The position numbers were made by a program, and so were the translations under genes. A stretch of DNA of 12,041 nt from an uncultured Thermoleophilia bacterium (GTDB lineage Bacteria > Actinomycetota > Thermoleophilia > Gaiellales > F1-60-MAGs149). Positions 1-7,664 of this stretch are shown here, piece after piece. Positions within the stretch are counted from its first letter, which is position 1. Each line of letters starts with the position of its first letter. Location: positions 1 to 12,041 of the forward strand of contig CADCWC010000002.1 of NCBI GenBank assembly GCA_902806305.1, given 5' to 3'. The notes below the pieces were generated by a model. It saw nothing but the letters and a program-made list of their open reading frames with translations, did no database searches and was not told the origin of the DNA.

Positions 1-171
1 CGCGGCCACGTCGGCCCAGAACGCCGCGGGCTGCTCGGTCTGGTACTGCGGATCGAAGAAGCCGAGCCGGAGCGGCGCCGCGCCCGCGGGCGCCGCGATC
101 GCCCCGGCCGCCGAGGCGACCAGGGCGACCAGCGTCCCGCGCCGCGTCGCGCTGCGTGCGACGTGCCTCAC
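1..171 (-). CDS. Secreted clan-A glycoside hydrolase paralogue, N-terminal 57 codons only (runs off the window)
   Basis: This is the 5' end of a gene reading off the left edge. It starts with GTG at 171-169, two bases after the TGA of the upstream hydrolase gene. Residues 1-32 form a basic start, a hydrophobic Ala/Val/Gly core and an Ala-rich cleavage region, which is a likely Sec signal peptide. The mature start (APLRLGFFDPQYQTEQPA and on to FWAD) matches the same region of the neighbouring 380-residue hydrolase at 19 of 24 aligned positions. I therefore read it as a tandem paralogue with the same TIM-barrel fold. The catalytic region lies outside the window, so activity cannot be judged. 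There is no good Shine-Dalgarno sequence before the GTG, so translation is probably coupled to the upstream gene. Confidence 0.8.
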   Translation of the reverse strand, partial: MRHVARSATRRGTLVALVASAAGAIAAPAGAAPLRLGFFDPQYQTEQPAAFWADVAA

Positions 172-173
172 GA

Positions 174-1316
174 TCAGCGCCCGCGGACGGCGAGCCACGC
201 CCGCCAGGCCGGCTTCTGCTTGCCGCCGACCGTCCGGAGCCCCGACTGCCAGCCTGCCAGCCGATCGTCCCGGATGACCTTCTCGTCCCGGATCAGGAAC
301 CAGACGATCATCTCGACCCGCTTGTAGCGCTTGCGGAAGATGTTGATCGAGTTCCGGAGGTACGCGGCCTGCGCTGTCTGCGGGACGCCGAGGAAGCGGT
401 CGGGGTAGGACTGGATGCCGAACTCGGTCAGCCAGACCTTGTAGCGCTTGCGCGGCCACAGCCGGTCCGCCTCCCGCAGGAACTCCCCGAAGTTGGCGAC
501 GTAGATGTTCGGGCCCTTGCTGCCCTGGCCCTGCCGGAGCCCCTGGCTCGGCGCGGAGTTGTAGGGGTGGATCGCGAGGACGTCGAACCTCGCGCCCGAC
601 GCCTTCATCAGCTTGAGGAAGTTGAGCGGCGCGAACACGGTCCGGTAGAAGTTCGAGTACGCCGTGCCGCCGGTGACGACGATGTTGCTCCGGCTGCGCC
701 GCTTGAGCTCGTCGTAGGCGCCGTTCAGCATCGCCGTGTAGTCGCGCCCGAGCGTGATCGGCGCGTTCCGCCGCGGGTTCCCGCGACGGTCGGTCCGAGC
801 CGGGTACAGGTACTTGTTCGGCTCGTTCCAGATCTGCCAGCGCGTCACGCGGGGCAGGGCCACGCCGTCGCCGTCCGGGTCGTAGCGACCGGAGTAGCGG
901 AGCGCGGCGGCGGCCACGAAGTTGCGGAAGTAGACCGTGTTCGGGACGGCGTTGAACAGGTACGCGCGGTAGCTCGGCTTCTTCGCCGCCCACTGCGGCG
1001 TCCGGTGGATCGTGAGGATCACCGGGATCTTGTGGTTCGCGGCGTCCTGCACGAGGCCGTCGAGGTAGGCCCAGTCGTAGCGCGGATCGCCGGGATCGCG
1101 CTGGACGGTCGGCTTGCGGGGGGCGATCCCACGCCAGTCGACGTTGTAGCGCAGCACCTGCGGCCGCAGGATCTTCGCGTCGGCCCAGAAGCGGGCGGGT
1201 TGCTCGGCCTGGTAGGCCGGATCCATGAAGCCGAGCTTCAGCGGCGCCGCCTGGGCGGCAGGGGCAAGAGCCCCGGCCGCCACGGCGGCCAGGGCGAGGG
1301 TGACGCGCTTCGACAA
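174..1316 (-). CDS. Secreted clan GH-A glycoside hydrolase (GH39/GH5-like, resembling PslG-type enzymes of exopolysaccharide loci)
   Basis: This 380-residue protein probably cleaves a surface or extracellular polysaccharide by a retaining mechanism outside the membrane. Residues 1-24 are a signal peptide (basic MSKR, hydrophobic core, AQA-A cleavage region). The rest reads as one (beta/alpha)8 barrel: TIHRTPQWA near 102-110, the acid/base motif WQIWNEPN at 160-167 (Glu165), IHPY at 249-252, and the nucleophile strand VWLTEFG at 294-300 (Glu298). A late strand, VEMIVWFLIRD, spans 334-344. Both clan-A glutamates are present, so it should be active. The family (GH39, GH5 or an unassigned clan-A family) cannot be settled by eye. 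The start is TTG, with AGGAG seven bases upstream, inside the last codons of the UDP-xylose synthase gene. The gap between the two genes is 2 nt. By analogy with PslG, it may trim or release polymer during export (inference). Confidence 0.85.
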   Translation of the reverse strand: MSKRVTLALAAVAAGALAPAAQAAPLKLGFMDPAYQAEQPARFWADAKILRPQVLRYNVDWRGIAPRKPTVQRDPGDPRYDWAYLDGLVQDAANHKIPVILTIHRTPQWAAKKPSYRAYLFNAVPNTVYFRNFVAAAALRYSGRYDPDGDGVALPRVTRWQIWNEPNKYLYPARTDRRGNPRRNAPITLGRDYTAMLNGAYDELKRRSRSNIVVTGGTAYSNFYRTVFAPLNFLKLMKASGARFDVLAIHPYNSAPSQGLRQGQGSKGPNIYVANFGEFLREADRLWPRKRYKVWLTEFGIQSYPDRFLGVPQTAQAAYLRNSINIFRKRYKRVEMIVWFLIRDEKVIRDDRLAGWQSGLRTVGGKQKPAWRAWLAVRGR

Positions 1317-1318
1317 GA

Positions 1319-2284
<966 letters not shown>

Positions 2285-2291
2285 GGACCTC

Positions 2292-2297
2292 ACTCTA
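2292..2297 (-). promoter_or_regulatory. Candidate -10 element (TAGAGT) for the UDP-xylose synthase gene
   Basis: TAGAGT on the minus strand ends seven bases before the ATG at 2284, within the 53-bp gap after the toxin gene. If used, transcription would begin at about the start codon. A GAGG lies between it and the ATG but only 3 nt from the start, which is too close for a normal ribosome site. No clear -35 is visible. Confidence 0.45.
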
Positions 2298-2337
2298 GTC
2301 GCTCGTTCCACGGCTTCCCGCCGGCCTCACACAATCC

Positions 2338-2757
2338 TCAGGGCCGATCGGCTCCGACCCGAGGACCCTCCGGCGCGCCGACCAGGCGGACACGCCGCGT
2401 CAGACCGAGCCACCGCCGGTCCGCCGTCAGGACCGCATCGGCGTCGTGGATCTCCCCGAAGGCCAGGACGACGGCGTCCGGCAGGCTCAGGCTCGCATGG
2501 ACCGCTCGGAGGGCCGCGGCGGCTCGTGCAACGCGCTCGTCGACCGGCGCGATCAGACAGCGCGTGAAGAAGAGGTCCGCCGCGGCGGTCGCCTCGTGCC
2601 CGCGACGCAGCGCGCCGACGACGACCTCGGCGAAGGCGGTGCTCGGCACGGCCTTCGGAACGCCCACGGCGTCCCGCACGGCAGCCGTCGCGGCGCCATG
2701 GACGGCGTCGCGACGCTCCAGGAAGGCGATGATCACGCTCGCGTCGAGGACGATCAC
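2338..2757 (-). CDS. vapC: PIN-domain ribonuclease toxin, VapC-like
   Basis: This 139-residue protein is a single PIN domain, the fold of VapC toxins, which cleave specific RNAs in a Mg2+-dependent way and are blocked by their partner antitoxin. The four expected acidic residues are present: Asp5 in IVLDASV, Glu44 in TAFAEVVVG, Asp94 in SLPDAVVLA and Asp112 in AVLTADRRW. The enzyme therefore looks intact. The tail after about 125 (Gly/Pro/Arg-rich) is less conserved in appearance. Its GTG start overlaps the TGA of the antitoxin gene by 4 nt (GTGA), the usual coupling of such pairs. The RNA target cannot be told from sequence. It lies between a flippase gene and a nucleotide-sugar gene, which is an unusual place for a toxin-antitoxin pair. 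Confidence 0.88.
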   Translation of the reverse strand: MIVLDASVIIAFLERRDAVHGAATAAVRDAVGVPKAVPSTAFAEVVVGALRRGHEATAAADLFFTRCLIAPVDERVARAAAALRAVHASLSLPDAVVLAFGEIHDADAVLTADRRWLGLTRRVRLVGAPEGPRVGADRP

Positions 2758-3035
2758 CAGTCGGGGCCGCGGTCGTTGCGGCGAAGCTCGTCGAGATACC
2801 CGGGTGCGTAGACGCCGTCGAGCGCGCCGGCAGTCGCCTCCACGACGGCCAGGTCGAGCTCAGCTTCGGACGGCACACGGGTCAGGACGATGGTTCCGGG
2901 TCCGGATGCCTCGACGCGAAGCTCGTCGCCTGGCGCGATCCCCGCGTCACGGAGGGCCTGCACCGCGAGCGTGACCTGGTTCTTGTCGGACACGCGCGTC
3001 TGACCGTTCACCCGCTTCCTTGAGCTTGTCGCCAT
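2754..3035 (-). CDS. vapB: AbrB/SpoVT-type antitoxin, VapB-like
   Basis: This 93-residue protein is probably the antitoxin of the PIN toxin that follows. Residues 12-54 (RVSDKNQVTLAVQALRDAGI, then PGDELRVEASG and a TIVLTR strand) match the swapped-hairpin AbrB DNA-binding fold. The C-terminal part, 70-88 (GVYAPGYLDELRRND), resembles the toxin-wrapping segment of VapB proteins. Such proteins usually bind their own promoter together with the toxin, so autoregulation is likely (family knowledge). The ATG at 3035 is 22 bp beyond the flippase stop codon. A TATGCT hexamer lies six bases before it, so the pair may have its own promoter as well as read-through from the flippase gene. There is no ribosome-binding sequence in the short gap. 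Confidence 0.87.
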   Translation of the reverse strand: MATSSRKRVNGQTRVSDKNQVTLAVQALRDAGIAPGDELRVEASGPGTIVLTRVPSEAELDLAVVEATAGALDGVYAPGYLDELRRNDRGPDW

Positions 3036-3041
3036 GACTCA

Positions 3042-3047
3042 AGCATA
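3042..3047 (-). promoter_or_regulatory. Candidate -10 element (TATGCT) for the vapBC pair, leaderless arrangement
   Basis: TATGCT on the minus strand is followed by exactly six bases and then the ATG of the antitoxin. This places the expected transcription start at the start codon. The gap to the flippase stop is only 22 bp, so any -35 would lie inside the end of the flippase gene. I see no TTGACA-like match there. Confidence 0.5.
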
Positions 3048-3057
3048 CAAGGCGGGC

Positions 3058-4521
3058 CTACGCACGCCTCGGACGGCGGGCGACGGCGTGGCGCAGCCGG
3101 TCGCGCAGCGCGGCGAGCCGGCGGCGCTCGCGCTCCTCGAAGAACCCGAACGGCACGAGCGCCACCGGGTAGGCGACCACGAGCGCGCCGGCGACGACCA
3201 ACGGCACGCCGGCGGCGCGCCCGACCGCGCAGAGCGCCACGGCCGTGCCCACGGCCGCCGTCACGCGGCCCCACTGGTACGGAACCGGGAACACCCGCTG
3301 CGCGCGGAGGGCCATCCCGCCGAACATCACGGCGAACGCGACGGCACCGGACGCCGCTGCGCCCAGCATGCCGTGGCGCGGGATCAGCACCAGGTTCAGC
3401 AGGACGTTGACGACGGCGGCGAGGCCGGTGACGGTCCAGTTGAGGCCCGTGCGCCGCGCCCGGCCCACGCCGATCGCCAGCACGGTGTAGCCCGCGAAGG
3501 CGACGCCTCCGAACGCGAGCGGCGCGACGACGTCCTCCGCGGCCTGGTAGGCGGGCGTGGTCAGGAGCTCGACGATCCAGGGCGCGAGCACCCCGAGGGC
3601 GAGGGCGAGCCACGACAGCAGCACCAGCAGGTAGGTCAGGACGTAGGGGTAGACGCGCCGGGCCTCGTCGTCGTCCGTGATCGAGTAGGCGAACGCGGGC
3701 CAGGCCATCCGGAAGGCCGTGAGCACGAGCACGAGGCCCGAGGCCACGCGCACGCCGATCGAGTAGAGGCCGACCTCCGCCTCGTCCGCGAGCTCCACGA
3801 GCAGGAAGCGGTCGGAGAACGTCAGGGCCCAGAGCGCGAAGGCCGAGGGGACGAGCGGCAGGCCGAAGCGGTGCATCCGCACGAGCAGGTCGCGGTCTAA
3901 CCCGAGGCCGAGCTGCTCGCGGCGCCAGGCCAGCAGGACGACGTAGACGCTGAGCGTCCCGATGAAGCTGCCGACGATCACGCCCTCGGCCCGCAGGCCC
4001 AGGCCGACCACGAGCGCGACGGTGGCGCCGATCGTGATCAGCACGTTCGCGAGCGTGGCGAGGAGGAAGGCCGTCGAGCGCTCCTCCACCCGGAAGACGG
4101 CCGTGAGCTGCTCGTAGTTCATCTGCGCCCACAGGCCGACGAACGCCAGGGCGACGAGCGTGGCGTCGCCCGGGTCCTCGAACAACAGCCGCGCGAGCGG
4201 CCGGCTGAGCAGGACGCCGAGCGCGAGGCAGGCGGTCGCCACGCCGAGCGTGAACCAGAACGACGTCCGGAGCACCCGTCGGCGGTAGGCCTCGTCCGGG
4301 CCGTCGAACCAGAAGCGGAAGAAGGCGGTCGAGATCGCGCCGCGCGCGAACGTGACGATCACGGCCGACAGGGCGATCAGCGTCTCGACGCGCCCGTAGT
4401 CACCCGGCGTCAGGTACGACGTGTAGAGCGGCAGGAGCAGGACGGCGAGCACACGCGAGACGATCCCGCCAAGCCCGTAGACCGCCGAGTGGCGCGCCAG
4501 ACGCGAGAGCTGCCCGAGCAT
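3058..4521 (-). CDS. Wzx-type lipid-linked oligosaccharide flippase (MOP superfamily polysaccharide transporter)
   Basis: This 487-residue integral membrane protein would flip undecaprenyl-linked repeat units to the outer face of the membrane. About a dozen or more hydrophobic segments run through its length. The N-terminal pattern YGLGGIVSRVLAVLLLPLYT at 15-34 followed by YLTPGDYGRVETL at 36-48 is typical of the polysaccharide biosynthesis (Wzx/RfbX) branch of the MATE-like MOP superfamily. Other family-like points are FRFWFD at 68-73 and the late LIPRHGMLGAAASG loop. The C-terminus ends in a short cytoplasmic Arg-rich tail. Length and order are normal for the family, with no break seen. The specific glycan is unknown. 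It is the first gene of the leftward block; the divergent VOC gene starts 92 bp away. Confidence 0.88.
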   Translation of the reverse strand: MLGQLSRLARHSAVYGLGGIVSRVLAVLLLPLYTSYLTPGDYGRVETLIALSAVIVTFARGAISTAFFRFWFDGPDEAYRRRVLRTSFWFTLGVATACLALGVLLSRPLARLLFEDPGDATLVALAFVGLWAQMNYEQLTAVFRVEERSTAFLLATLANVLITIGATVALVVGLGLRAEGVIVGSFIGTLSVYVVLLAWRREQLGLGLDRDLLVRMHRFGLPLVPSAFALWALTFSDRFLLVELADEAEVGLYSIGVRVASGLVLVLTAFRMAWPAFAYSITDDDEARRVYPYVLTYLLVLLSWLALALGVLAPWIVELLTTPAYQAAEDVVAPLAFGGVAFAGYTVLAIGVGRARRTGLNWTVTGLAAVVNVLLNLVLIPRHGMLGAAASGAVAFAVMFGGMALRAQRVFPVPYQWGRVTAAVGTAVALCAVGRAAGVPLVVAGALVVAYPVALVPFGFFEERERRRLAALRDRLRHAVARRPRRA

Positions 4522-4528
4522 GAGCGCC

Positions 4529-4534
4529 AGTATG
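4529..4534 (-). promoter_or_regulatory. Candidate -10 element (CATACT) for the flippase gene
   Basis: CATACT on the minus strand ends seven bases before the ATG at 4521. It is one of the few A/T-bearing stretches in the 92-bp divergent gap. It departs from TAnnnT at the first base. No Shine-Dalgarno sequence intervenes. Confidence 0.35.
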
Positions 4535-4601
4535 GGCTGCCGGTTCCCGACCGGGCGGGGTCCGTGGCGGGGCGCGAGGAGCGGACCGTCCCGCGCCGTG
4601 G

Positions 4602-4607
4602 GATCAT
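4602..4607 (+). promoter_or_regulatory. Candidate -10 element (GATCAT) for the VOC gene
   Basis: GATCAT is followed by six bases and then the GTG at 4614, the same spacing seen at the antitoxin and beta-propeller genes. The first base is G rather than T, so this is one of the weaker members of the set. Confidence 0.3.
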
Positions 4608-4613
4608 CGGCGC

Positions 4614-5024
4614 GTGATCGGTGTCGAGCACGTCGACTTCGTCGCCGTCCCGACGCGCGACGCAGCCGCCGCGCGCCGGTTCTACGGCGAGCTCCTCGGG
4701 CTGCCCACGAGCCCGCACGGCGGTGACGAGTTCGAGGCCGCGAACGTCACGCTCGCGCTCTGGCAACCCGAGGCCGAGGGCGTCCCGTTCGCGCCGAGCA
4801 CCGCCGGCATCGCGCTCCGCGTGGCGGACGTCCCCGCGGCCCGGGCGCGGCTCGAGGCGGCGGGCGTGTCCTTCCTCGGGCCGACCGTCGACACGGGCGT
4901 CTGCCTCATGGGGTTCCTGCACGATCCGGACGGCAACGTGCTGATCCTGCACCGTCGCTACGCGCCGCGCGGCGGCGCGCCGGCCGTCGACGACGCCGGA
5001 GCCGCCGCTCAGAGCGAGGCGTAG
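4614..5024 (+). CDS. VOC superfamily (glyoxalase/bleomycin-resistance/dioxygenase fold) protein
   Basis: This 136-residue single-domain protein has the paired beta-alpha-beta-beta-beta modules of the vicinal oxygen chelate fold. The first module runs from IGVEHVDFVAVPTRD with RRFYGELLGLPT at 21-32. The second runs from TAGIALRVADVPAARARLEAAGV to FLHDPDGNVLILH at 101-113. His6 and residues of the last strand are in the places where VOC proteins hold metal ligands, but the metal and substrate cannot be deduced. The tail after about 117 (Gly/Ala-rich) is an extension. The GTG start has no ribosome site and probably gives a leaderless message. The gene lies between two leftward polysaccharide blocks with no obvious functional link to them. 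Its last 16 nt overlap the end of the opposing glycosyltransferase gene. Confidence 0.85.
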   Translation: MIGVEHVDFVAVPTRDAAAARRFYGELLGLPTSPHGGDEFEAANVTLALWQPEAEGVPFAPSTAGIALRVADVPAARARLEAAGVSFLGPTVDTGVCLMGFLHDPDGNVLILHRRYAPRGGAPAVDDAGAAAQSEA

Positions 5025-5956
5025 ACCTCGAGCAGGCGGTCCGTCATCGGCTCGACGCCGTGCACGTGCTCGACGTAGCGCCGTGCGGCGGCGCCGCGGC
5101 GCCGGCGCTCGTCCACTGACCGGACGAGCGGCCCGAGGCGGTCGTGCAGCGTCTCGGCCGTGACGGACACGATCGGCACCTCGACGCCGAAGGCCTCCTC
5201 CGTCCGGCGCACCGGCTCGTCCTGCAGGTACGTGAGCACGGGCTTGCCCAGGGCCATCGCCTCGATGGCGAACACGCCGTACCAGCCGGCGTTGAGCTGG
5301 TCGACCACGATGTCCGCGTCCTCGTAGAGCCGCCGCGCCTCCTCGTGCGGCAGCCCCTCCACGAGGCGCAGGTCGACGGGCAGCCGCGCGCAGGCCGCGA
5401 TCACGTGCTCCGTCCCCTTGCGCGTCCGCGAGGACGGGGCGTGGACGACGAGCGGTCGGGCGCGGTCCGACGGCGGATGCTCGACGTAGCGGTCGAGGTC
5501 GATCCCCGGCGGGATCACGTGCGCCTCCGGCACCCAGCGCCGGGCTGCGTGCGAGCCGACGATCTGGGCGCCCGCGCGGCGACCGTAGGCGAGCTCCTCC
5601 GGCGACTTGCCGCGGATGTCCGAGCCGAGATAGTGGAACACCGAGCGCTTCCGGAACGCGCGCAGGACCGGGAACTGGAGCCGCTTCGGCACGAGCGTCA
5701 GGCCGAAGTAGAAGTGGAAGAGGTCCGTACGCGGGAGCAGGCGGGCCAGGACCCGCGCCTGCACGAGCTGCGCGGCGACGAAGCCGGTCGGGCGGTGGAC
5801 GATCTCGTCGGCCTCCGGATGGAGCGTCAGCGGCTCCCAGACCACCAGGCGGGCGTCGAGACCGCGGCGTCGCTGGGCCTGCACGTTCGTCCACGGGATC
5901 CCCGCGAAGTTGACGGGGCAGTGCGTGACCCGCAGCGCCGGCCCGACTGTCCGCAC
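5009..5956 (-). CDS. GT4-type glycosyltransferase (GT-B fold)
   Basis: This 315-residue cytoplasmic protein probably transfers a sugar from a nucleotide donor to the growing lipid-linked repeat unit. The N-terminal half carries THCPVNFAGIPW at 11-22, HFYFGLTLVP at 81-90 and KRSVFHYLGSDIRG at 103-116. The donor-binding half begins with VVHAPSSRTRKGTEHVI at 170-186. It contains GWYGVFAIEAMALGKPV at 224-240, in which Glu232 is the conserved GT4 glutamate. It is shorter than the usual 360-400 residues because the acceptor domain is compact. The GTG at 5956 is 2 nt beyond the ATP-grasp stop codon. The frame stays open for another 900 bases upstream, but that stretch is antisense-quality Arg-rich sequence inside the ATP-grasp gene, so I do not extend it. 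Donor and linkage are unknown. Confidence 0.85.
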   Translation of the reverse strand: MRTVGPALRVTHCPVNFAGIPWTNVQAQRRRGLDARLVVWEPLTLHPEADEIVHRPTGFVAAQLVQARVLARLLPRTDLFHFYFGLTLVPKRLQFPVLRAFRKRSVFHYLGSDIRGKSPEELAYGRRAGAQIVGSHAARRWVPEAHVIPPGIDLDRYVEHPPSDRARPLVVHAPSSRTRKGTEHVIAACARLPVDLRLVEGLPHEEARRLYEDADIVVDQLNAGWYGVFAIEAMALGKPVLTYLQDEPVRRTEEAFGVEVPIVSVTAETLHDRLGPLVRSVDERRRRGAAARRYVEHVHGVEPMTDRLLEVYASL

Positions 5957-5958
5957 CC

Positions 5959-7005
5959 TCAGTCGCCGTCCCAGTCGACCTGGTCGAAGAAGCGGAGCGA
6001 CCGACGCGTCGGGCGCACGCGGGCGGCCAGGGCGCGGAGCTCCTCCGTCGAGGTCTCGCCGAGCGCGTGCTTGAGCCCCAGGTACGGGAGGTTCAGGTCC
6101 TCCTGGTAGACCACCGTCGAGATGCGCGGGTTGACCTCGATGACGAAGTCGCCGACGAGCTGGATGTTGAAGAAGTGGTCGAGCTCGAGCTCCGCGCAGA
6201 TCCGATCGGCGATCGCCATCAGCCCGTCGTCGTCGAGCGTGCGGAAGAACATCGCGAGCCCGCAGCGCATCGCCTCCCGCGTCTTCGGGTGGCCGAGCAC
6301 GACGCGACCACCCGCGGCGAAGCCGTCGATCGTCCGCTCGCCGCCCGTGGCGAGCTCCATGACGAGCAGCTCCGGGCCGAGGTCGTCCCCACGCTCGAGC
6401 AGCTCCGTCACCTCCTCGAGGCGCATGCCGAGCGCGCCTGGCTTGGCGTGCAGCAGCTGCTCGCGGCGGTCGACCGTCGCCGAGAGGACGCGGAACCCCC
6501 GCGACCCCGAGCCGGACACCGGCTTCATGCAGACGTCGCGCCCCGGGTAGCCGAGCTCGGTCGCCGCCGCGGCCAGCGCCGCCGCGCCCCGGACGCGGCG
6601 CCAGGCGGGCGTCGGCACTCCGATCCGGTCGAGCATCTCGGACGACGCGGCCTTGTCGTTCGAGCGGCGGACGGCGTCGGCCGAGGAGGTCAGCACCGCG
6701 ACGCCGTCGAACCGGTGCTTCGCCTCGGCGAGCGCGAGCAGGTCGTACGACGACTGGGGCAGCACGGCGTCCACGCGGTGCTTCGCGCAGAGGTCGCGGA
6801 CGGCGTCGGCGAAGCCCGGGTCCTCGCCGCCGGGCACGAGCTCGAAGGCGTCGCACAGGTGGCGGCCGATCGCCCGCTCCGCCATGTCGGTGCCGACGAG
6901 CCGGACCCGGCGCTCCCCGTTCTCGCGCAGCGCCCGCAGGAGCGCCGCCGTGCCGGGCGAGCCGGTCGCCGTGACGAGCACGGTCAGGTCGCGGAGGGCC
7001 GTCAC
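5959..7005 (-). CDS. ATP-grasp carboxylate-amine (or related) ligase
   Basis: This 348-residue protein should activate a carboxylate with ATP as an acyl phosphate and join it to a nucleophile, usually an amine. An N-terminal pre-ATP-grasp Rossmann segment covers 7-110 (LTVLVTATGSPGTAALLRAL, then VLPQSSYDLLALAE). RSNDKAASSEML at 114-125 is the family's entry helix. CMKPVSGSGSRGFRVL at 159-174 is the Lys and Gly-rich ATP loop, and VMELATGGERTIDGF at 215-229 follows. FFNIQLVGDFVIEVNPRIS at 278-296 carries the Mg2+ ligands Glu290 and Asn292. The layout resembles carbamoyl-phosphate synthase/PylC-like members. The substrate is not evident. Its GTG start overlaps the deacetylase stop codon by 4 nt (GTGA), and the glycosyltransferase follows after 2 nt. 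A role in modifying the glycan or its precursor is likely but inferred. Confidence 0.87.
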   Translation of the reverse strand: MTALRDLTVLVTATGSPGTAALLRALRENGERRVRLVGTDMAERAIGRHLCDAFELVPGGEDPGFADAVRDLCAKHRVDAVLPQSSYDLLALAEAKHRFDGVAVLTSSADAVRRSNDKAASSEMLDRIGVPTPAWRRVRGAAALAAAATELGYPGRDVCMKPVSGSGSRGFRVLSATVDRREQLLHAKPGALGMRLEEVTELLERGDDLGPELLVMELATGGERTIDGFAAGGRVVLGHPKTREAMRCGLAMFFRTLDDDGLMAIADRICAELELDHFFNIQLVGDFVIEVNPRISTVVYQEDLNLPYLGLKHALGETSTEELRALAARVRPTRRSLRFFDQVDWDGD

Positions 7006-7649
7006 GTCAGGTCGATCCGGTCGGCGGCCAGGTGCTCGAGGCGCGTCTGCCGGTCCGCGTCGAGCATCGCGAGCATCGTCTCGCGCATCGAGCCGCCCGG
7101 GAACACCCAGATCTCGGGGTGGGTCAGCAGCTGCAGCCACGGGAAGCGCCCGGCCCGGAGGTCGTCGTCGGGCGGGCCGGAGCGCCAGTGCTGGTTCGAG
7201 TCCGAGCGGTACGTGGCCGGGTCGAAGTGACGCCCCATCACGTTGACCGCGCCGGGAATCTCGTCGCGCATGTACGCGGGGTCGGGGTTGTGCCACGCCA
7301 CCACGGGGTCGAAGCGCTCGTCGAGTACGGCCCGCGGGTGCACGGCGTGCAGGCCGACGGCGTGGCCGAGCGCCCGCAGCCGGGCGATCGTCCGCACGCC
7401 GACCGGGGAGGACAGGTTGTAGAACACGCTCTCCGTCATCAGGAAGTACGTGGCCCGGACCCCGATCTCGGCCTCGAGCTCGGCCATCGTGACGGCGGCC
7501 TCCAGGCTCAGGTCGACGTCGTGGCGCAGGAACACGACGCCGGGCTCCGGGTCCCGGTCGAAGGTCGAGGGACGGTAGCCGCCGCTTCGCGCCGCCTCCA
7601 GGATGCGTGCGTAGGCGGCCAGGTCGAAGGCGGGGGCAGGCGTCGCCAT
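7002..7649 (-). CDS. NodB-type polysaccharide deacetylase-like protein
   Basis: This 215-residue protein probably removes an N- or O-acyl group from a sugar; it has no signal peptide, so it should act in the cytoplasm. VVFLRHDVDLSLEAA at 38-52 is the NodB motif 1 with the metal-binding Asp pair. GLHAVHP at 99-105 supplies the two motif-2 histidines. HWRSGPPDDDL at 154-164 and LLTHPEIWVFPGG at 174-186 are features I associate with a short, capsule-locus branch of deacetylase-like proteins. The ATG at 7649 is chosen because TACGAT lies 9 nt before it. An in-frame ATG at 7715 would add 22 mostly Arg/Pro residues. It heads an operon with the ATP-grasp and GT4 genes (4-nt overlap, then a 2-nt gap). 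Confidence 0.82.
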   Translation of the reverse strand: MATPAPAFDLAAYARILEAARSGGYRPSTFDRDPEPGVVFLRHDVDLSLEAAVTMAELEAEIGVRATYFLMTESVFYNLSSPVGVRTIARLRALGHAVGLHAVHPRAVLDERFDPVVAWHNPDPAYMRDEIPGAVNVMGRHFDPATYRSDSNQHWRSGPPDDDLRAGRFPWLQLLTHPEIWVFPGGSMRETMLAMLDADRQTRLEHLAADRIDLT

Positions 7650-7658
7650 CGGCGGGCG

Positions 7659-7664
7659 ATCGTA
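7659..7664 (-). promoter_or_regulatory. Candidate -10 element (TACGAT) for the deacetylase/ATP-grasp/GT4 operon
   Basis: TACGAT on the minus strand ends nine bases before the ATG at 7649 and is identical to the hexamer before the Wzz-like gene. It would give a leader of zero to a few bases. It also argues for the ATG at 7649 over the in-frame ATG at 7715. Confidence 0.5.

Noticed and set aside
2285..2311. Longer UDP-xylose synthase start at the GTG at 2311
   Set aside because: The extra nine residues precede the normal family N-terminus, and the ATG at 2284 has a suitably placed TAGAGT.
3058..4132. A 374-codon minus-strand frame over the flippase gene (3008-4132)
   Set aside because: It is an alternate frame of the flippase with runs of Arg/Ala/Gly and no hydrophobic pattern. 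The flippase frame shows regular membrane helices.
4540..4554. Inverted repeat CCGGT-TCCCG-ACCGG in the flippase/VOC divergent gap as an operator
   Set aside because: A five-base arm made mostly of G and C is expected often by chance in such DNA, and there is no second copy or nearby regulator gene to support it.
5957..6856. Upstream extension of the GT4 gene by 300 codons in the same frame
   Set aside because: The extension is Arg/Pro-rich and lies inside the ATP-grasp gene, which has clear motifs in another frame. GTG at 5956 gives a proper GT-B N-terminus.
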